From: Micromonospora sp. WMMD882 | Lineage (GTDB): Bacteria; Actinomycetota; Actinomycetes; Mycobacteriales; Micromonosporaceae | Length of the DNA: 64,000 bases | NCBI RefSeq assembly: GCF_027497255.1 | Contig: NZ_CP114903.1 | Coordinates: forward strand, 3,534,001 to 3,598,000 | Reading direction: 5' to 3' | In this document: positions 45,709 through 54,348 of the stretch, piece by piece | Position numbering within the stretch: the stretch's first letter is position 1 | Layout: each line of letters begins with the position of its first letter | The notes under the pieces: model-generated | Told to the model about the DNA's origin: nothing | The model's database searches: none | What the model saw: only the letters and a program-made list of their open reading frames with translations | Made by a program: the position numbers and the translations under genes

Positions 45709-47004
45709 TCAGGTGGTTTCGACGATCATGGCGGCGGCGACGGTGCGGTTGGTGGTCTCGTCGATGATGATGAACCCACCCGTGGTCCGGTTCCGCCGGT
45801 ACTCGTCGGCCAACAACGGCACCGTCGTGCGCAACCGCACCCGACCGATCTCGTTGAGCCCCAACCCGGTGACCGTGTCGTCGCGGTGCAGGGTGTTGAT
45901 GTCCAACCGGTAGTGCAGGTCCCGCACGATCGCCCGCGCCGTCCGGGTGGTGTGCTTGATGGCGTACTTCCCACCCACCCGCAACGGCTGCGTCTCGTCC
46001 ATCCAACACACCATCGCCTCGATGTCCTGCGTGACAGCGGGCGCGTTGTTCGGCCGACAGATCATGTCCCCCCGCGAGATGTCGATCTCGTCGGTCAGAC
46101 GGACCGTCACCGACATCGGTGGGAACGCCTCGTCGACCGGCCCGTCAGCGGTCTCCACCGCGGCGACCCGGGACATGAACCCCGACGGGAGAACCATGAC
46201 GTCATCGCCGGGCTTGACCACCCCCGAGGCGACCTGCCCGGCGTAACCCCGGTAGTCGGTGACGGTGGTCGACTGCGGACGGATCACATACTGCACCGGG
46301 AACCGCACATCCACCAGATTCCGGTCCGACGCGATGTGCACATGCTCCAGATGATGCAACAACGACGGACCCTCGTACCACGGCATGTTCTCCGACCGCG
46401 ACACGATGTTGTCACCCTTGAGCGCCGACACCGGCACCACCGCCAGATCCGGCACCTCCAACTTCGCCGCGAACGCCGTGAACTCGTCGGCGATCCGGTC
46501 GTACACCTCCTGCGACCAGTCCACCAGATCCATCTTGTTCACACACAACACCAGATGCGGCACCCGAAGAAGCGAACACAGGAACGCGTGCCGCCGCGAC
46601 TGCTCCACCAAACCCTTACGCGCATCCACCAGAATCAACGCCAGATCAGCCGTCGACGCGCCCGTCACCATGTTCCGCGTGTACTGGATGTGCCCCGGCG
46701 TGTCCGCGATGATGAACTTCCGCCGCGGCGTCGCGAAATACCGGTACGCCACATCGATCGTGATGCCCTGCTCCCGCTCCGCCCGCAACCCGTCGGTCAG
46801 CAACGCCAGGTTCGTGTACTCGTCACCCCGCGCCGCCGACACCGCCTCCACCGCCGCCAACTGATCCGAGAACAACGACTTCGTGTCGTACAGAAGACGA
46901 CCGATCAACGTCGACTTTCCGTCGTCGACGCTACCGGCGGTGGCGAACCGCAACAGGTCCATCGGGCGGGCGGACGCCTCGGGCGTCACCGTCTCGACGC
47001 TCAT
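45709..47004 (-). CDS. cysN: Sulfate adenylyltransferase subunit 1 (GTPase)
   Basis: 431 residues. EF-Tu-like GTPase that drives ATP sulfurylase: P-loop GSVDDGKSTLIG, switch segment EREQGITIDVAYRYF, DTPGH and NKMD are all present. No APS-kinase domain is fused at the C-terminus, and no separate cysC or cysH is in the window. The start overlaps the cysD stop by one base. Works with CysD in sulfate activation. Confidence 0.96.
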   Translation of the reverse strand: MSVETVTPEASARPMDLLRFATAGSVDDGKSTLIGRLLYDTKSLFSDQLAAVEAVSAARGDEYTNLALLTDGLRAEREQGITIDVAYRYFATPRRKFIIADTPGHIQYTRNMVTGASTADLALILVDARKGLVEQSRRHAFLCSLLRVPHLVLCVNKMDLVDWSQEVYDRIADEFTAFAAKLEVPDLAVVPVSALKGDNIVSRSENMPWYEGPSLLHHLEHVHIASDRNLVDVRFPVQYVIRPQSTTVTDYRGYAGQVASGVVKPGDDVMVLPSGFMSRVAAVETADGPVDEAFPPMSVTVRLTDEIDISRGDMICRPNNAPAVTQDIEAMVCWMDETQPLRVGGKYAIKHTTRTARAIVRDLHYRLDINTLHRDDTVTGLGLNEIGRVRLRTTVPLLADEYRRNRTTGGFIIIDETTNRTVAAAMIVETT

Positions 47005-47915
47005 CAGAAGTAGCCCTCCCGCTTGCGGTCCTCCATGGCGGCCTCACTCACCCGGTCGTCACCCCGGGTCGCGCCCCGCTCCGTGATCCGGGTCGCCCCG
47101 ACCTCCTCGATCACCTTCTCCACCGTGTCCGCGTCCGACCGGACGGCGGCCGTGCAGGACGCGTCGCCGACGGTGCGGTACCGCACCCGGGCCTTGAACC
47201 GCTGCTCGCCGGCGCGGGGACGGAAGAACTCGTTCACCGCGTAGAGCATGCCGTCACGGTCGACGACCTCACGGTCGTGCGCGAAATAGATCGACGGCAA
47301 CGGAATACGCTCCCGAGCGATGTAGTGCCACACATCCAACTCGGTCCAGTTCGACAACGGAAACACCCGGATCGACTCACCCGCATGATGCCGACCGTTG
47401 TACAACGACCACAACTCCGGACGCTGGTTCTTCGGATCCCACTGCCCGAACTCGTCCCGGAACGAGAACACCCGCTCCTTCGCCCGCGCCTTCTCCTCGT
47501 CCCGACGCGCCCCACCGAACAACGCGTCGAAACGATGCTTCTCCACCGCGTCCAACAACACCGGCGTCTGGATCCGGTTCCGCGTGCCGTCCCCCGGCTC
47601 CCGCACCAGGCCGCGTTCGAGGGCCTCGGGGACGCTGGCCACCAGCAGGTGCAGGCCCAGCTCCGCGACCCGCTGGTCGCGGTACGCCAGCACCTCCTCG
47701 AAGTTGTGGCCGGTGTCGACGTGCATCACCGGGAACGGCACGTTCGCCGGGGCGAACGCCTTCTCCGCCAGCCGCAGCATGACGATGGAGTCCTTGCCGC
47801 CGGAGAAGAGCAGCACCGGCCGCTCCATCTCCGCCACCACCTCACGCATCACGAAGATGCTCTCCGCCTCCAACGCGTCCAGGTGGGAGACGCGGTACGC
47901 CGCCGGGGCGGTCAC
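47004..47915 (-). CDS. cysD: Sulfate adenylyltransferase subunit 2
   Basis: 303 residues. Catalytic ATP sulfurylase subunit making adenosine 5'-phosphosulfate. The PP-loop motif LLFSGGKDSIVMLRL lies near residue 35, with HVDTGHNFEE and FSFRDEFGQWDPKNQRPELW typical of CysD. The GTG start has no evident ribosome site but overlaps a 10-codon frame (47912-47944), so re-initiation is possible. cysQ lies just upstream. Confidence 0.96.
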   Translation of the reverse strand: MTAPAAYRVSHLDALEAESIFVMREVVAEMERPVLLFSGGKDSIVMLRLAEKAFAPANVPFPVMHVDTGHNFEEVLAYRDQRVAELGLHLLVASVPEALERGLVREPGDGTRNRIQTPVLLDAVEKHRFDALFGGARRDEEKARAKERVFSFRDEFGQWDPKNQRPELWSLYNGRHHAGESIRVFPLSNWTELDVWHYIARERIPLPSIYFAHDREVVDRDGMLYAVNEFFRPRAGEQRFKARVRYRTVGDASCTAAVRSDADTVEKVIEEVGATRITERGATRGDDRVSEAAMEDRKREGYF

Positions 47916-47944
47916 GACGCGGGCTCGATTCGTGATCGGCTCAT
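47912..47944 (-). CDS. Possible 10-residue leader peptide before cysD
   Basis: ATG at 47944 opens MSRSRIEPAS, whose TGA overlaps the cysD GTG. It lies in a stretch with no other gene, and cysD lacks its own ribosome site. There are no Cys codons, so classical cysteine attenuation is not evident. It may be chance. Confidence 0.3.
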   Translation of the reverse strand: MSRSRIEPAS

Positions 47945-47990
47945 GGATTCCAGACCTTTCCGGTCGGACACCTCTGGAAGTGGAGTCAGG

Positions 47991-48824
47991 CTACCCCGAG
48001 TGTCGCCGCAGCGCTGCAAGCAACCGACTGGCGAGATCCTTGCGACAGACCAGCAGGTCCGGCAGGCGCGGATCCGCCTCGTTGTATTTCAGCGCAGATC
48101 CGTCAATTCGGGAAGCGTGCAGGCCGGTGGCCGTCGCCACAGCCACCGGGGCGGCCGAGTCCCACTCGTACTGCCCGCCGGCGTGGATGTAGGCGTCCAC
48201 CTCACCCGTCACCACCGCCGCGATCTTCGCCCCCGCCGAGCCCATCGGCACCAGCTCCGCGCCGACCTCACCGGCCAGATCGGTCAGGAAGGCGGGCGGC
48301 CGGCTACGACTGGCCGCCAGGCGGATCACCCGGTCACCCCCGGCGGTCGCCGCCGCCAGGTTCATCGGCGGGTACGTCGGCGGGTGGTCGGTGCCCAGCA
48401 CCCGGTGCTGCGCCGGCAACGCCACCGCCCCACCGACCAGCCCGTGCGACGTCGACGCGTGCCGTGCCCACAGCGCCACGTGCACCGCCCAGTCCGACCG
48501 GCCCTCCTCGGAGAACTCCCGGGTGCCGTCCAACGGGTCGACGATCCACACCCGGTCGGCGGTCAACCGGGAGACCGTACCGGCGCTCACCTCGGCCGCC
48601 CAGGCCAGCCGCGACCCCTCGTCCTCCTCGGAGAGGACGGCGTCGGCGGGCCGCCAACGGGCCAGCTCGGTACGGATCAGATCATGGGAGACCTTGTCCC
48701 CGGCCGACTTCAACGCCCCCGGGTCCGCGAAGCCCAACTCCGTCCGCAGCTCCACCAGGGCCTGCCCGGCCCGTTCCGCCAGCCAGCGGGCGAACTCGCC
48801 GTCGATCATCGGTGGACTGCCCAT
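47991..48824 (-). CDS. cysQ: 3'(2'),5'-bisphosphate nucleotidase CysQ-like
   Basis: 277 residues of the inositol monophosphatase superfamily. Metal-binding motifs: SEEDEG, WIVDPLDGTREF and YEWDSAAPVAVA. It probably removes phosphate from PAP formed in sulfate assimilation, supported by cysDN directly downstream. ATG 48824 has GGGAG upstream; ATG 48809 is an alternative. Other family substrates (inositol phosphates) cannot be excluded. Confidence 0.9.
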   Translation of the reverse strand: MGSPPMIDGEFARWLAERAGQALVELRTELGFADPGALKSAGDKVSHDLIRTELARWRPADAVLSEEDEGSRLAWAAEVSAGTVSRLTADRVWIVDPLDGTREFSEEGRSDWAVHVALWARHASTSHGLVGGAVALPAQHRVLGTDHPPTYPPMNLAAATAGGDRVIRLAASRSRPPAFLTDLAGEVGAELVPMGSAGAKIAAVVTGEVDAYIHAGGQYEWDSAAPVAVATATGLHASRIDGSALKYNEADPRLPDLLVCRKDLASRLLAALRRHSG

Positions 48825-48891
48825 GCCTACTCCCGCCGCTCGGGCCACGCCAAAACCGCAGACTACCGGTCGCCGGGCCACACCGTCCGCG

Positions 48892-49482
48892 TCAACCGCC
48901 GTGGTACGCGTTCTGGGTCCACTCGACCCCCCGGGTGATGGCCGATTCGACCACGTCGGCCGCCCGGTCGACCAGGAACTCCAACTCCTTGCGCTCGGCG
49001 GAGGAGAAATCCGACAGGACGTAGTCCGCCGGGTCCTGCCGCCCCGGCGGGCGGCCGATGCCGAACCGCACCCGCACGTACTCCTTGACGCCCAGCGACC
49101 TGGTCATCGAGCGCAACCCGTTGTGGCCGCCCTCGCCCCCGCCGAGCTTCACCCGCACCTGCCCGTACCCGATGTCCAGCTCGTCGTGGACGGCGACCAC
49201 CTGGGCCAGCGGGATCTTGTAGAACTGCGCCAGCGCGGTCACCGGCCCGCCGGAGAGGTTCATGTACGTCAGCGGCTTCGCCAGCACCAGCCTCGGCCCA
49301 CCGATGCCGAGCCGCCCCTCGGCGACCTCGGCCACCGCCCGCTTGTGCCGCCCGAACTTCGCGCCCACCCGGGCGGCCAGCAGGTCGGCCACCATGAACC
49401 CGACGTTGTGCCGGTTACCGGCGTACTCCCGACCCGGGTTGCCCAGGCCGACCACCAGCCACGGCCGGTCCTCGTCCGTCAC
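48892..49482 (-). CDS. pth: Peptidyl-tRNA hydrolase
   Basis: 196 residues. It releases peptides from stalled peptidyl-t[21 protein letters not shown] contains the catalytic His and tRNA-binding Asn; [19 protein letters not shown] and [12 protein letters not shown] are also conserved. The GTG at 49482 with AGGAGGG upstream was chosen over an open extension that is unlike the family. Follows rplY, as in many actinobacteria. Confidence 0.96.
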   Translation of the reverse strand: MTDEDRPWLVVGLGNPGREYAGNRHNVGFMVADLLAARVGAKFGRHKRAVAEVAEGRLGIGGPRLVLAKPLTYMNLSGGPVTALAQFYKIPLAQVVAVHDELDIGYGQVRVKLGGGEGGHNGLRSMTRSLGVKEYVRVRFGIGRPPGRQDPADYVLSDFSSAERKELEFLVDRAADVVESAITRGVEWTQNAYHGG

Positions 49483-49568
49483 GCCCCGCCCTCCTGTCCG
49501 ACCGCCCTGGAACCACCGCCGGAGCCGCGCCAGCGCCCCCGACGACCCGACCGCCCCCGATACGACGG

Positions 49569-49599
49569 CAGGCGCCCCCGAACCGTTCGGGGACGCCTG
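49569..49599 (-). terminator. Hairpin between rplY and pth
   Basis: 14-bp stem with one mismatch, CAGGCGCCCCCGAA (49569-49582) / TTCGGGGACGCCTG (49586-49599), loop of 3, starting 16 bases after the rplY stop. Confidence 0.7.
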
Positions 49600-49614
49600 G
49601 CGCATCGTTGTCGA

Positions 49615-50289
49615 TCAGGCTTCGGTCTTCGCCTCGGCCTCGGCCGGGGCCTCCTCGCCCTCCGGCGCCTCGGCGGCCTCGACGGCCTCCTCCTCGGCGG
49701 CGGCGGTCTCGACCTCGGGGAGGGTCGCCTCCAGTTGCGCGGCGGTCGGGGCGGCGGTGACCGCGGCGACCGGCAGCTCCGGGTCGGCGGCCAGCTCGAC
49801 GCCCGCCGGCAGCTCGACGTCGGCGGCGGTGACCTGGTTGCCGGCCTCCATACCCTCGACGGAAACCTCGAGGTGGTCCGGCACCTTGGTGGCGTCGGCG
49901 GTCACCGAGAGGGTGTCGTGCTCGTGCACGATCAGGGTGTCCCGCGCGGCGTCACCGGTGAGCTGCACCGGCACCTCGACGGTGACCTTCTCGCCCCGAC
50001 GGACCAGGAGCAGGTCGACGTGCTCGAAGGTGTCCTTGATCGGGTCGCGCTGGATCGCCTTCGGCAGCGCCAGCACCTGGGTGCCGTCGCTGACCTCGAT
50101 CGCGAAGAGCTGGTTGGCGCCGCCCTTACGGATCGCCGCGGCGAACTCGCGGGCCGGGAGCGCGATGTGCTTGGGCTTCTCGCCGTGGCCGTACAGCACG
50201 GCGGGCACCTTGCCGGCCCGGCGGGTACGGCGGGCACCACCCTTGCCGAACTCGGTGCGGGGCTCGGCGCTGATCTTTACCTCGGACAC
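49615..50289 (-). CDS. rplY: 50S ribosomal protein L25/general stress protein Ctc
   Basis: 224 residues. L25 domain (1-95) binding 5S rRNA (VSEVKISAEPRTEFGKGG; RRAGKVPAVLYGHG) plus the TL5-type beta domain (about 100-185) and an acidic Ala/Glu-rich tail. GTG 50289 with AGGAG upstream. About 300 bases before it, up to prs, hold no gene, only the prs hairpin and leader. Confidence 0.96.
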   Translation of the reverse strand: MSEVKISAEPRTEFGKGGARRTRRAGKVPAVLYGHGEKPKHIALPAREFAAAIRKGGANQLFAIEVSDGTQVLALPKAIQRDPIKDTFEHVDLLLVRRGEKVTVEVPVQLTGDAARDTLIVHEHDTLSVTADATKVPDHLEVSVEGMEAGNQVTAADVELPAGVELAADPELPVAAVTAAPTAAQLEATLPEVETAAAEEEAVEAAEAPEGEEAPAEAEAKTEA

Positions 50290-50552
50290 GGGGAAACTCC
50301 TGATGCTTTCGCTGCGGCGGCTTAGTCGTCTGGCGGTGCTGGGCGAGGGGCTCGCTGGGGCGCATCTGTCCGAAGGGACCGCCCGGAGCACCGCGTCGAT
50401 GACGGTGCCTCCGTGCGGCGCTTTTTCAGCGGCCCGCAGGGCACCCTCGCCGTGGCAACCGCACCAGTCTACCCGAGCGCTTCGCACGCCCTTCGGCAGT
50501 ACCCACATCCACGACTTCCCACCCCTGGTGTCCCCCGCCGGGCCCGGCCACA

Positions 50553-50579
50553 GCGGCGGGGCGCACGTCGCCCCGCCGC
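50553..50579 (-). terminator. Hairpin after prs
   Basis: Perfect 11-bp stem GCGGCGGGGCG (50553-50563) / CGCCCCGCCGC (50569-50579), loop of 5, eight bases after the prs stop. Confidence 0.7.
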
Positions 50580-50586
50580 CGCCACG

Positions 50587-51567
50587 TCAGCTCAGTCCAC
50601 CGAAGAGGGTGGTCACCGAACCGTCGTCGAAGACCTCCCGGATCGCCCGCGCCAGCAGCGGCGCGATCGACAGTACGGTGATCTTGTCGAGCTGCTTCTC
50701 CGGCGGCAACGGCAGGGTGTTCGTCACCACCACCTCGCTGATCGGGCTGTTCTTCAGCCGCTCGGTGGCCGGGTCGGAGAGCAGCGCGTGGGTGGACGCC
50801 ACGATCACGTCGGCCGCGCCCGACTCCTGGAGGATGTCCGCCGCGCGGGCGATCGTCCCACCGGTGTCGATCATGTCGTCGACGATCAGGCAGACCCGGC
50901 CCTCCACGTCGCCCACCACCCGGTTCGCCACCACCTGGTTGGGCTTGAGCGGGTCCCGGGTCTTGTGGATGAACGCCAGCGGGCAGCCACCCAGCCGGTC
51001 GGTCCACCGCTCGGCGACCCGCACCCGACCCGAGTCCGGGGCGACCACCGTCATCGGGCGGCCCGCGTACTTGCGCTCGACGTACTCGGCCAGGATGTCC
51101 ATCGCGAAGAGGTGGTCCACCGGACCGTCGAAGAAGCCCTGGATCTGCGCGGTGTGCAGGTCCACGGTGAGGATCCGGTTCGCCCCGGCCGTCCTCAGCA
51201 GGTCGGCGACCAGCCGGGCCGAGATCGGCTCCCGCCCCCGGTGCTTCTTGTCCTGCCGGGAGTACGGGTAGAACGGCAACACCACGGTGATCCGCTTCGC
51301 CGACCCGCGCTTGAGCGCGTCGACCATGATCAGGGTCTCCATGACCCAGGTGTTCACGCCGTGGGTCACGGACTGCACCACGAAGGCGTCCGACCCCCGC
51401 ACCGAGTCCTTGAAACGTACGAAGATCTCGCCGTTGGCGAACTCGTACGCGTCCGCGGGAGTGGGCGCGATGCCGAGCACCTCACCGATCTCCCTGGCCA
51501 ACTCCGGAAAGCCGCGTCCGGAGAAGAGCATCATGCTCTTACGGTTTTCGGCGACGATGCTGCTCAT
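50587..51567 (-). CDS. prs: Ribose-phosphate pyrophosphokinase
   Basis: 326 residues. It makes PRPP from ribose-5-phosphate and ATP. FSGRGFPELAREIGE, FVRFKDSVRGSDAFVVQS, the flexible loop YSRQDKKHRGREPISA and the PRPP site VCLIVDDMIDTGGTIARA identify it. The order glmU-prs-rplY-pth is widespread in actinobacteria. Confidence 0.97.
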   Translation of the reverse strand: MSSIVAENRKSMMLFSGRGFPELAREIGEVLGIAPTPADAYEFANGEIFVRFKDSVRGSDAFVVQSVTHGVNTWVMETLIMVDALKRGSAKRITVVLPFYPYSRQDKKHRGREPISARLVADLLRTAGANRILTVDLHTAQIQGFFDGPVDHLFAMDILAEYVERKYAGRPMTVVAPDSGRVRVAERWTDRLGGCPLAFIHKTRDPLKPNQVVANRVVGDVEGRVCLIVDDMIDTGGTIARAADILQESGAADVIVASTHALLSDPATERLKNSPISEVVVTNTLPLPPEKQLDKITVLSIAPLLARAIREVFDDGSVTTLFGGLS

Positions 51568-51671
51568 GGCGCGCCTGCTCCCAGTGGTAGGTGGTGATCC
51601 GCCGACGGCCAGTATCTACCTCGTCGATCGCCGGTCGAACCGCCCAGCCCGTGGCGTGGATTCCCTCACCC

Positions 51672-53126
51672 TCACTTGCCCCCGGTCACGGGCTCGGAAC
51701 CACCCTCCTCGGCCCGACGCGCGGCCTCGGCGGGCGGCGTGCCCGGCCGACGCATCTCCACCCAACCCTCGATGTTGCGCTGCCGGGCCCGGGCCACCCC
51801 GAGCGCGCCCGGCGGCACGTACTTGTCGATCACCGAGCCGGCCGCCGTGTACGCGCCGTCGCCGACCTCCACCGGGGCCACGAACATGTTGTCGGCCCCG
51901 GTGCGCGCGTGGTCCCCGATCACCGTGCGGTGCTTGTTCACGCCGTCGTAGTTCACGAACACCGTCGCCGCGCCGATGTTGGTGCCCTCACCGATCGTGG
52001 CGTCGCCGACGTACGACAGGTGCGGCACCTTGGAGCCCGCGCCGATCTCGGAATTCTTCACCTCGACGAACGTGCCGACCTTGGCCTTCTCGGCCAGCTT
52101 CGCCGCCGGCCGCAGGAACGCGTACGGGCCGACGCTGGCCCGGGGGCCGACCTCGGCGCCCACCGCGTGGCTGCGCACGACGCTCGCGCCCGCCCCGACC
52201 ACGGTGTCCTCCAGCGTCACGTCCGGCCCCACCAGCGCCCCCGCCCCCACCACGGTGGCCCCCCGGAGCTGGGTGTTCTGGTCGATCACCGCGTCCCGCT
52301 CGACGGTCGCCGTCACGTCGATCCAGGTGGTGTCCGGGTCCAGCAGGCTGACCCCGGCGCGCATCCAGCCCTCGTTGACCCGGTCGCGCAGCAGCCGTCG
52401 CAGCGCCGCCAGCTCGACCCGGTCGTTGCAGCCCAGCGTCTCGGTGTGGTCGGCGGCGCAGTGCACCGCCACCGGCTCACCGGCCGAGGCGAACAGCCCG
52501 AAGACGTCGGTGAGGTACTCCTCGCCCTGTTCGTTGTCGGTGGAGAGCTTGCCCAGCGCCTCCCGGAGCCGGACCACGTCGAAGGCGTAGATGCCGGCGT
52601 TGATCTCCCGGATGGCCCGCTGCTCGACGGTGGCGTCCCGCTGCTCGACGATCCGCTCCAGCCGGCCGGCGGCGTCCCGGACGATCCGCCCCAGGCCGGT
52701 CGGGTCGGGCACCTCGGCGGCCAGCACGGTGGCCGCCGCGCCGGCGTCCTCGTGCGCGCCCACCAGCTCGTCGACCGTCTCCGGGCGGAGCAGCGGAACG
52801 TCCCCGTTGATGACCACGACCGTGCCGGCGGCCTCCGGCACCGCGTCGAGGGCGATCCGGACCGCGTGCCCGGTGCCGAGCTGCCGCTCCTGGAGCACCG
52901 GGGTGGTCGCCGGGGCGACCTCGGCCAGGTGCGCCCGGACCTGGTCCGCGCCGTGCCCGACCACGACCACGGTGCGCTCGGCGCGCAGCGGCGCGGCGGC
53001 GGTCAGCACGTGGCCGACGAGGGTACGACCCAGCAGCGGGTGCAGCACCTTGGGCAGCGCCGACTTCATCCGCTTGCCCTCGCCTGCGGCGAGCACGATG
53101 ACGATACGGGGGTGCGGCTGGGACAC
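51672..53126 (-). CDS. glmU: Bifunctional GlmU (UDP-GlcNAc pyrophosphorylase / GlcN-1-P acetyltransferase)
   Basis: 484 residues, making UDP-GlcNAc for the cell wall. The N-terminal uridyltransferase has VLAAGEGKRMKSALPKVLH; the C-terminal half is a left-handed beta-helix of hexapeptide repeats with EVKNSEIGAGSKVPHLSYVG and the active-site HKTRIG-like region (NYDGVNKHRTVIG). GTG 53126 with GGGAG upstream. First gene of the minus-strand run to cysN; tRNA-Gln lies upstream. Confidence 0.96.
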   Translation of the reverse strand: MSQPHPRIVIVLAAGEGKRMKSALPKVLHPLLGRTLVGHVLTAAAPLRAERTVVVVGHGADQVRAHLAEVAPATTPVLQERQLGTGHAVRIALDAVPEAAGTVVVINGDVPLLRPETVDELVGAHEDAGAAATVLAAEVPDPTGLGRIVRDAAGRLERIVEQRDATVEQRAIREINAGIYAFDVVRLREALGKLSTDNEQGEEYLTDVFGLFASAGEPVAVHCAADHTETLGCNDRVELAALRRLLRDRVNEGWMRAGVSLLDPDTTWIDVTATVERDAVIDQNTQLRGATVVGAGALVGPDVTLEDTVVGAGASVVRSHAVGAEVGPRASVGPYAFLRPAAKLAEKAKVGTFVEVKNSEIGAGSKVPHLSYVGDATIGEGTNIGAATVFVNYDGVNKHRTVIGDHARTGADNMFVAPVEVGDGAYTAAGSVIDKYVPPGALGVARARQRNIEGWVEMRRPGTPPAEAARRAEEGGSEPVTGGK

Positions 53127-53199
53127 GACGAATGCTCCCGTCGGCGGTCGGACAGTCTGCGGCCATGCTAACCACGCATCATCCACACAGGTGCGCAAG

Positions 53200-53270
53200 C
53201 TCCCGGGAGAGGACTCGAACCCCTACAATCAGGACCAAAACCTGACGTCCTGCCATTAGACGACCCGGGA
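53200..53270 (-). tRNA. tRNA-Gln (anticodon UUG)
   Basis: Complete cloverleaf on the minus strand. Acceptor TCCCGGG pairs with CCCGGGA, anticodon arm CAGG-TTTTGGT-CCTG gives anticodon TTG, and the T arm has GGTTCGAGTCC. The discriminator is G and no CCA is encoded. Confidence 0.96.
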
Positions 53271-53316
53271 TGGACTGGAGCGGACAAAACTTGCCCACCT
53301 CGCCGCTTCCTACACC

Positions 53317-54075
53317 TTAGCGTCCCCGCTCTGGAACCTCACCGCTCATTCCCCTCATGATCCCTTCGATCTTCCAGTAGAGCTGGCTCGACCTGAGCAC
53401 GTCGATGGTCAGGCAGCCGCGATAGTCGTCCCCGATGTTCTTCCGTACCGTCTCAGGCCTGTGCCGCTTCAGGGTCGTGGGCTGGAACTCGTCGGGCGAC
53501 GCGCCCACCACGTCGGCCCACCAGCGGACCGCAGCAGCGGCGTCCGCAGTCTCATGGATGCTGACCCGAAACCGCAGGCGCGCTCTGGGCACCCCGAGCG
53601 CCTCCAGGAAGCGAATGAAGATGCCGACCAACGCCGGATCACTGTTGATGAACTTGACCCGGCAGTCATGAGGCCGCCACGGCTTCGCCTTGCCACCCTC
53701 ACACCAGTACACGGCAGCGCCCACGAGGATCAGCTCACGGTGCCGCAACTCGCGCACCCAGGACGCCGCCGCCTCGACGGTCTCCCGTCGCGCCACGTCC
53801 CGAGCCAGCCGATGGCCCTCCCACCGCGCGTCGGTCATCAGTTTCGAGTGGGCGCGACGCCGTTGCCGGGCCGCTTCGGCGTCACCATCGAGCGGCAGGT
53901 GCCCTACCCAGCGGTAGGCGGTGGACTTCGCCACCCCCACCCGCTGGGCGATCTCGTTCACCGAGCAACCGGCTGCGCGGAGAGCAAAAGCCTCGGCACG
54001 ACGCTGGGCGCCGCCGCGGGCTGGCCGGTCAAGGACATCATCGTGCCGCGGCTCGGCGGCGAGCGGATCGACCAT
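53317..54075 (-). CDS. HTH protein with possible LAGLIDADG-like C-terminal domain
   Basis: 252 residues. Residues about 25-60 form a helix-turn-helix (AFALRAAGCSVNEIAQRVGV, then AKSTAYRWV). The C-terminal two thirds has ILVGAAVYWCEGGK, which looks like a LAGLIDADG-type helix, followed by VKFINSDPALVGIFIRFLEALGV, RVSIHE, TLKRHRPETVRKNIGDDY and GCLTIDVLRSSQLYWK. WhiA-like regulators and homing endonucleases share this fold; no such enzyme activity can be claimed. The gene lies 47 bases downstream of tRNA-Gln on the same strand side. Conserved unknown. Confidence 0.7.
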   Translation of the reverse strand: MVDPLAAEPRHDDVLDRPARGGAQRRAEAFALRAAGCSVNEIAQRVGVAKSTAYRWVGHLPLDGDAEAARQRRRAHSKLMTDARWEGHRLARDVARRETVEAAASWVRELRHRELILVGAAVYWCEGGKAKPWRPHDCRVKFINSDPALVGIFIRFLEALGVPRARLRFRVSIHETADAAAAVRWWADVVGASPDEFQPTTLKRHRPETVRKNIGDDYRGCLTIDVLRSSQLYWKIEGIMRGMSGEVPERGR

Positions 54076-54225
54076 GACCGGAACCTAGAACACCCGTACG
54101 ACAGATCGGCGAGCTACGACCTCCCGACGGTCGGTGACGACGAAGCGGATGGGCGGCGGGTGAACCGGCCGGAGCGGGCCGGTAACCGAGCGGTGGCCGT
54201 CGCCCGCACCTGACAGTATGGCCGG

Positions 54226-54348
54226 ATGACTGGGCACGACGGAGAGCACACCGGACGACGGCGACGCGACCGGGCAGACGGGCCCGCCGGGGGCGTGGTC
54301 GGAGCGGGCCGGAACACCGCCCGGCCGTCCGCCGGCGCGGCGGCGTGA
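54226..54348 (+). CDS. Possible 40-residue upstream ORF of the TetR gene
   Basis: ATG 54226 opens MTGHDGEHTGRRRRDRADGP and on to TGA 54348, which overlaps the GTG of the TetR gene (GTGA). The peptide is basic and Gly-rich. The overlap suggests coupling, but no ribosome site is evident and the frame could be chance. Confidence 0.3.
   Translation: MTGHDGEHTGRRRRDRADGPAGGVVGAGRNTARPSAGAAA

Noticed and set aside
47916..47990. SAM or other known riboswitch before cysD
   Set aside because: Only 75 bases, and no recognisable conserved core or pairing pattern.
53200..54075. Integration site at tRNA-Gln
   Set aside because: No integrase and no repeat of the tRNA 3' end was found within the window.
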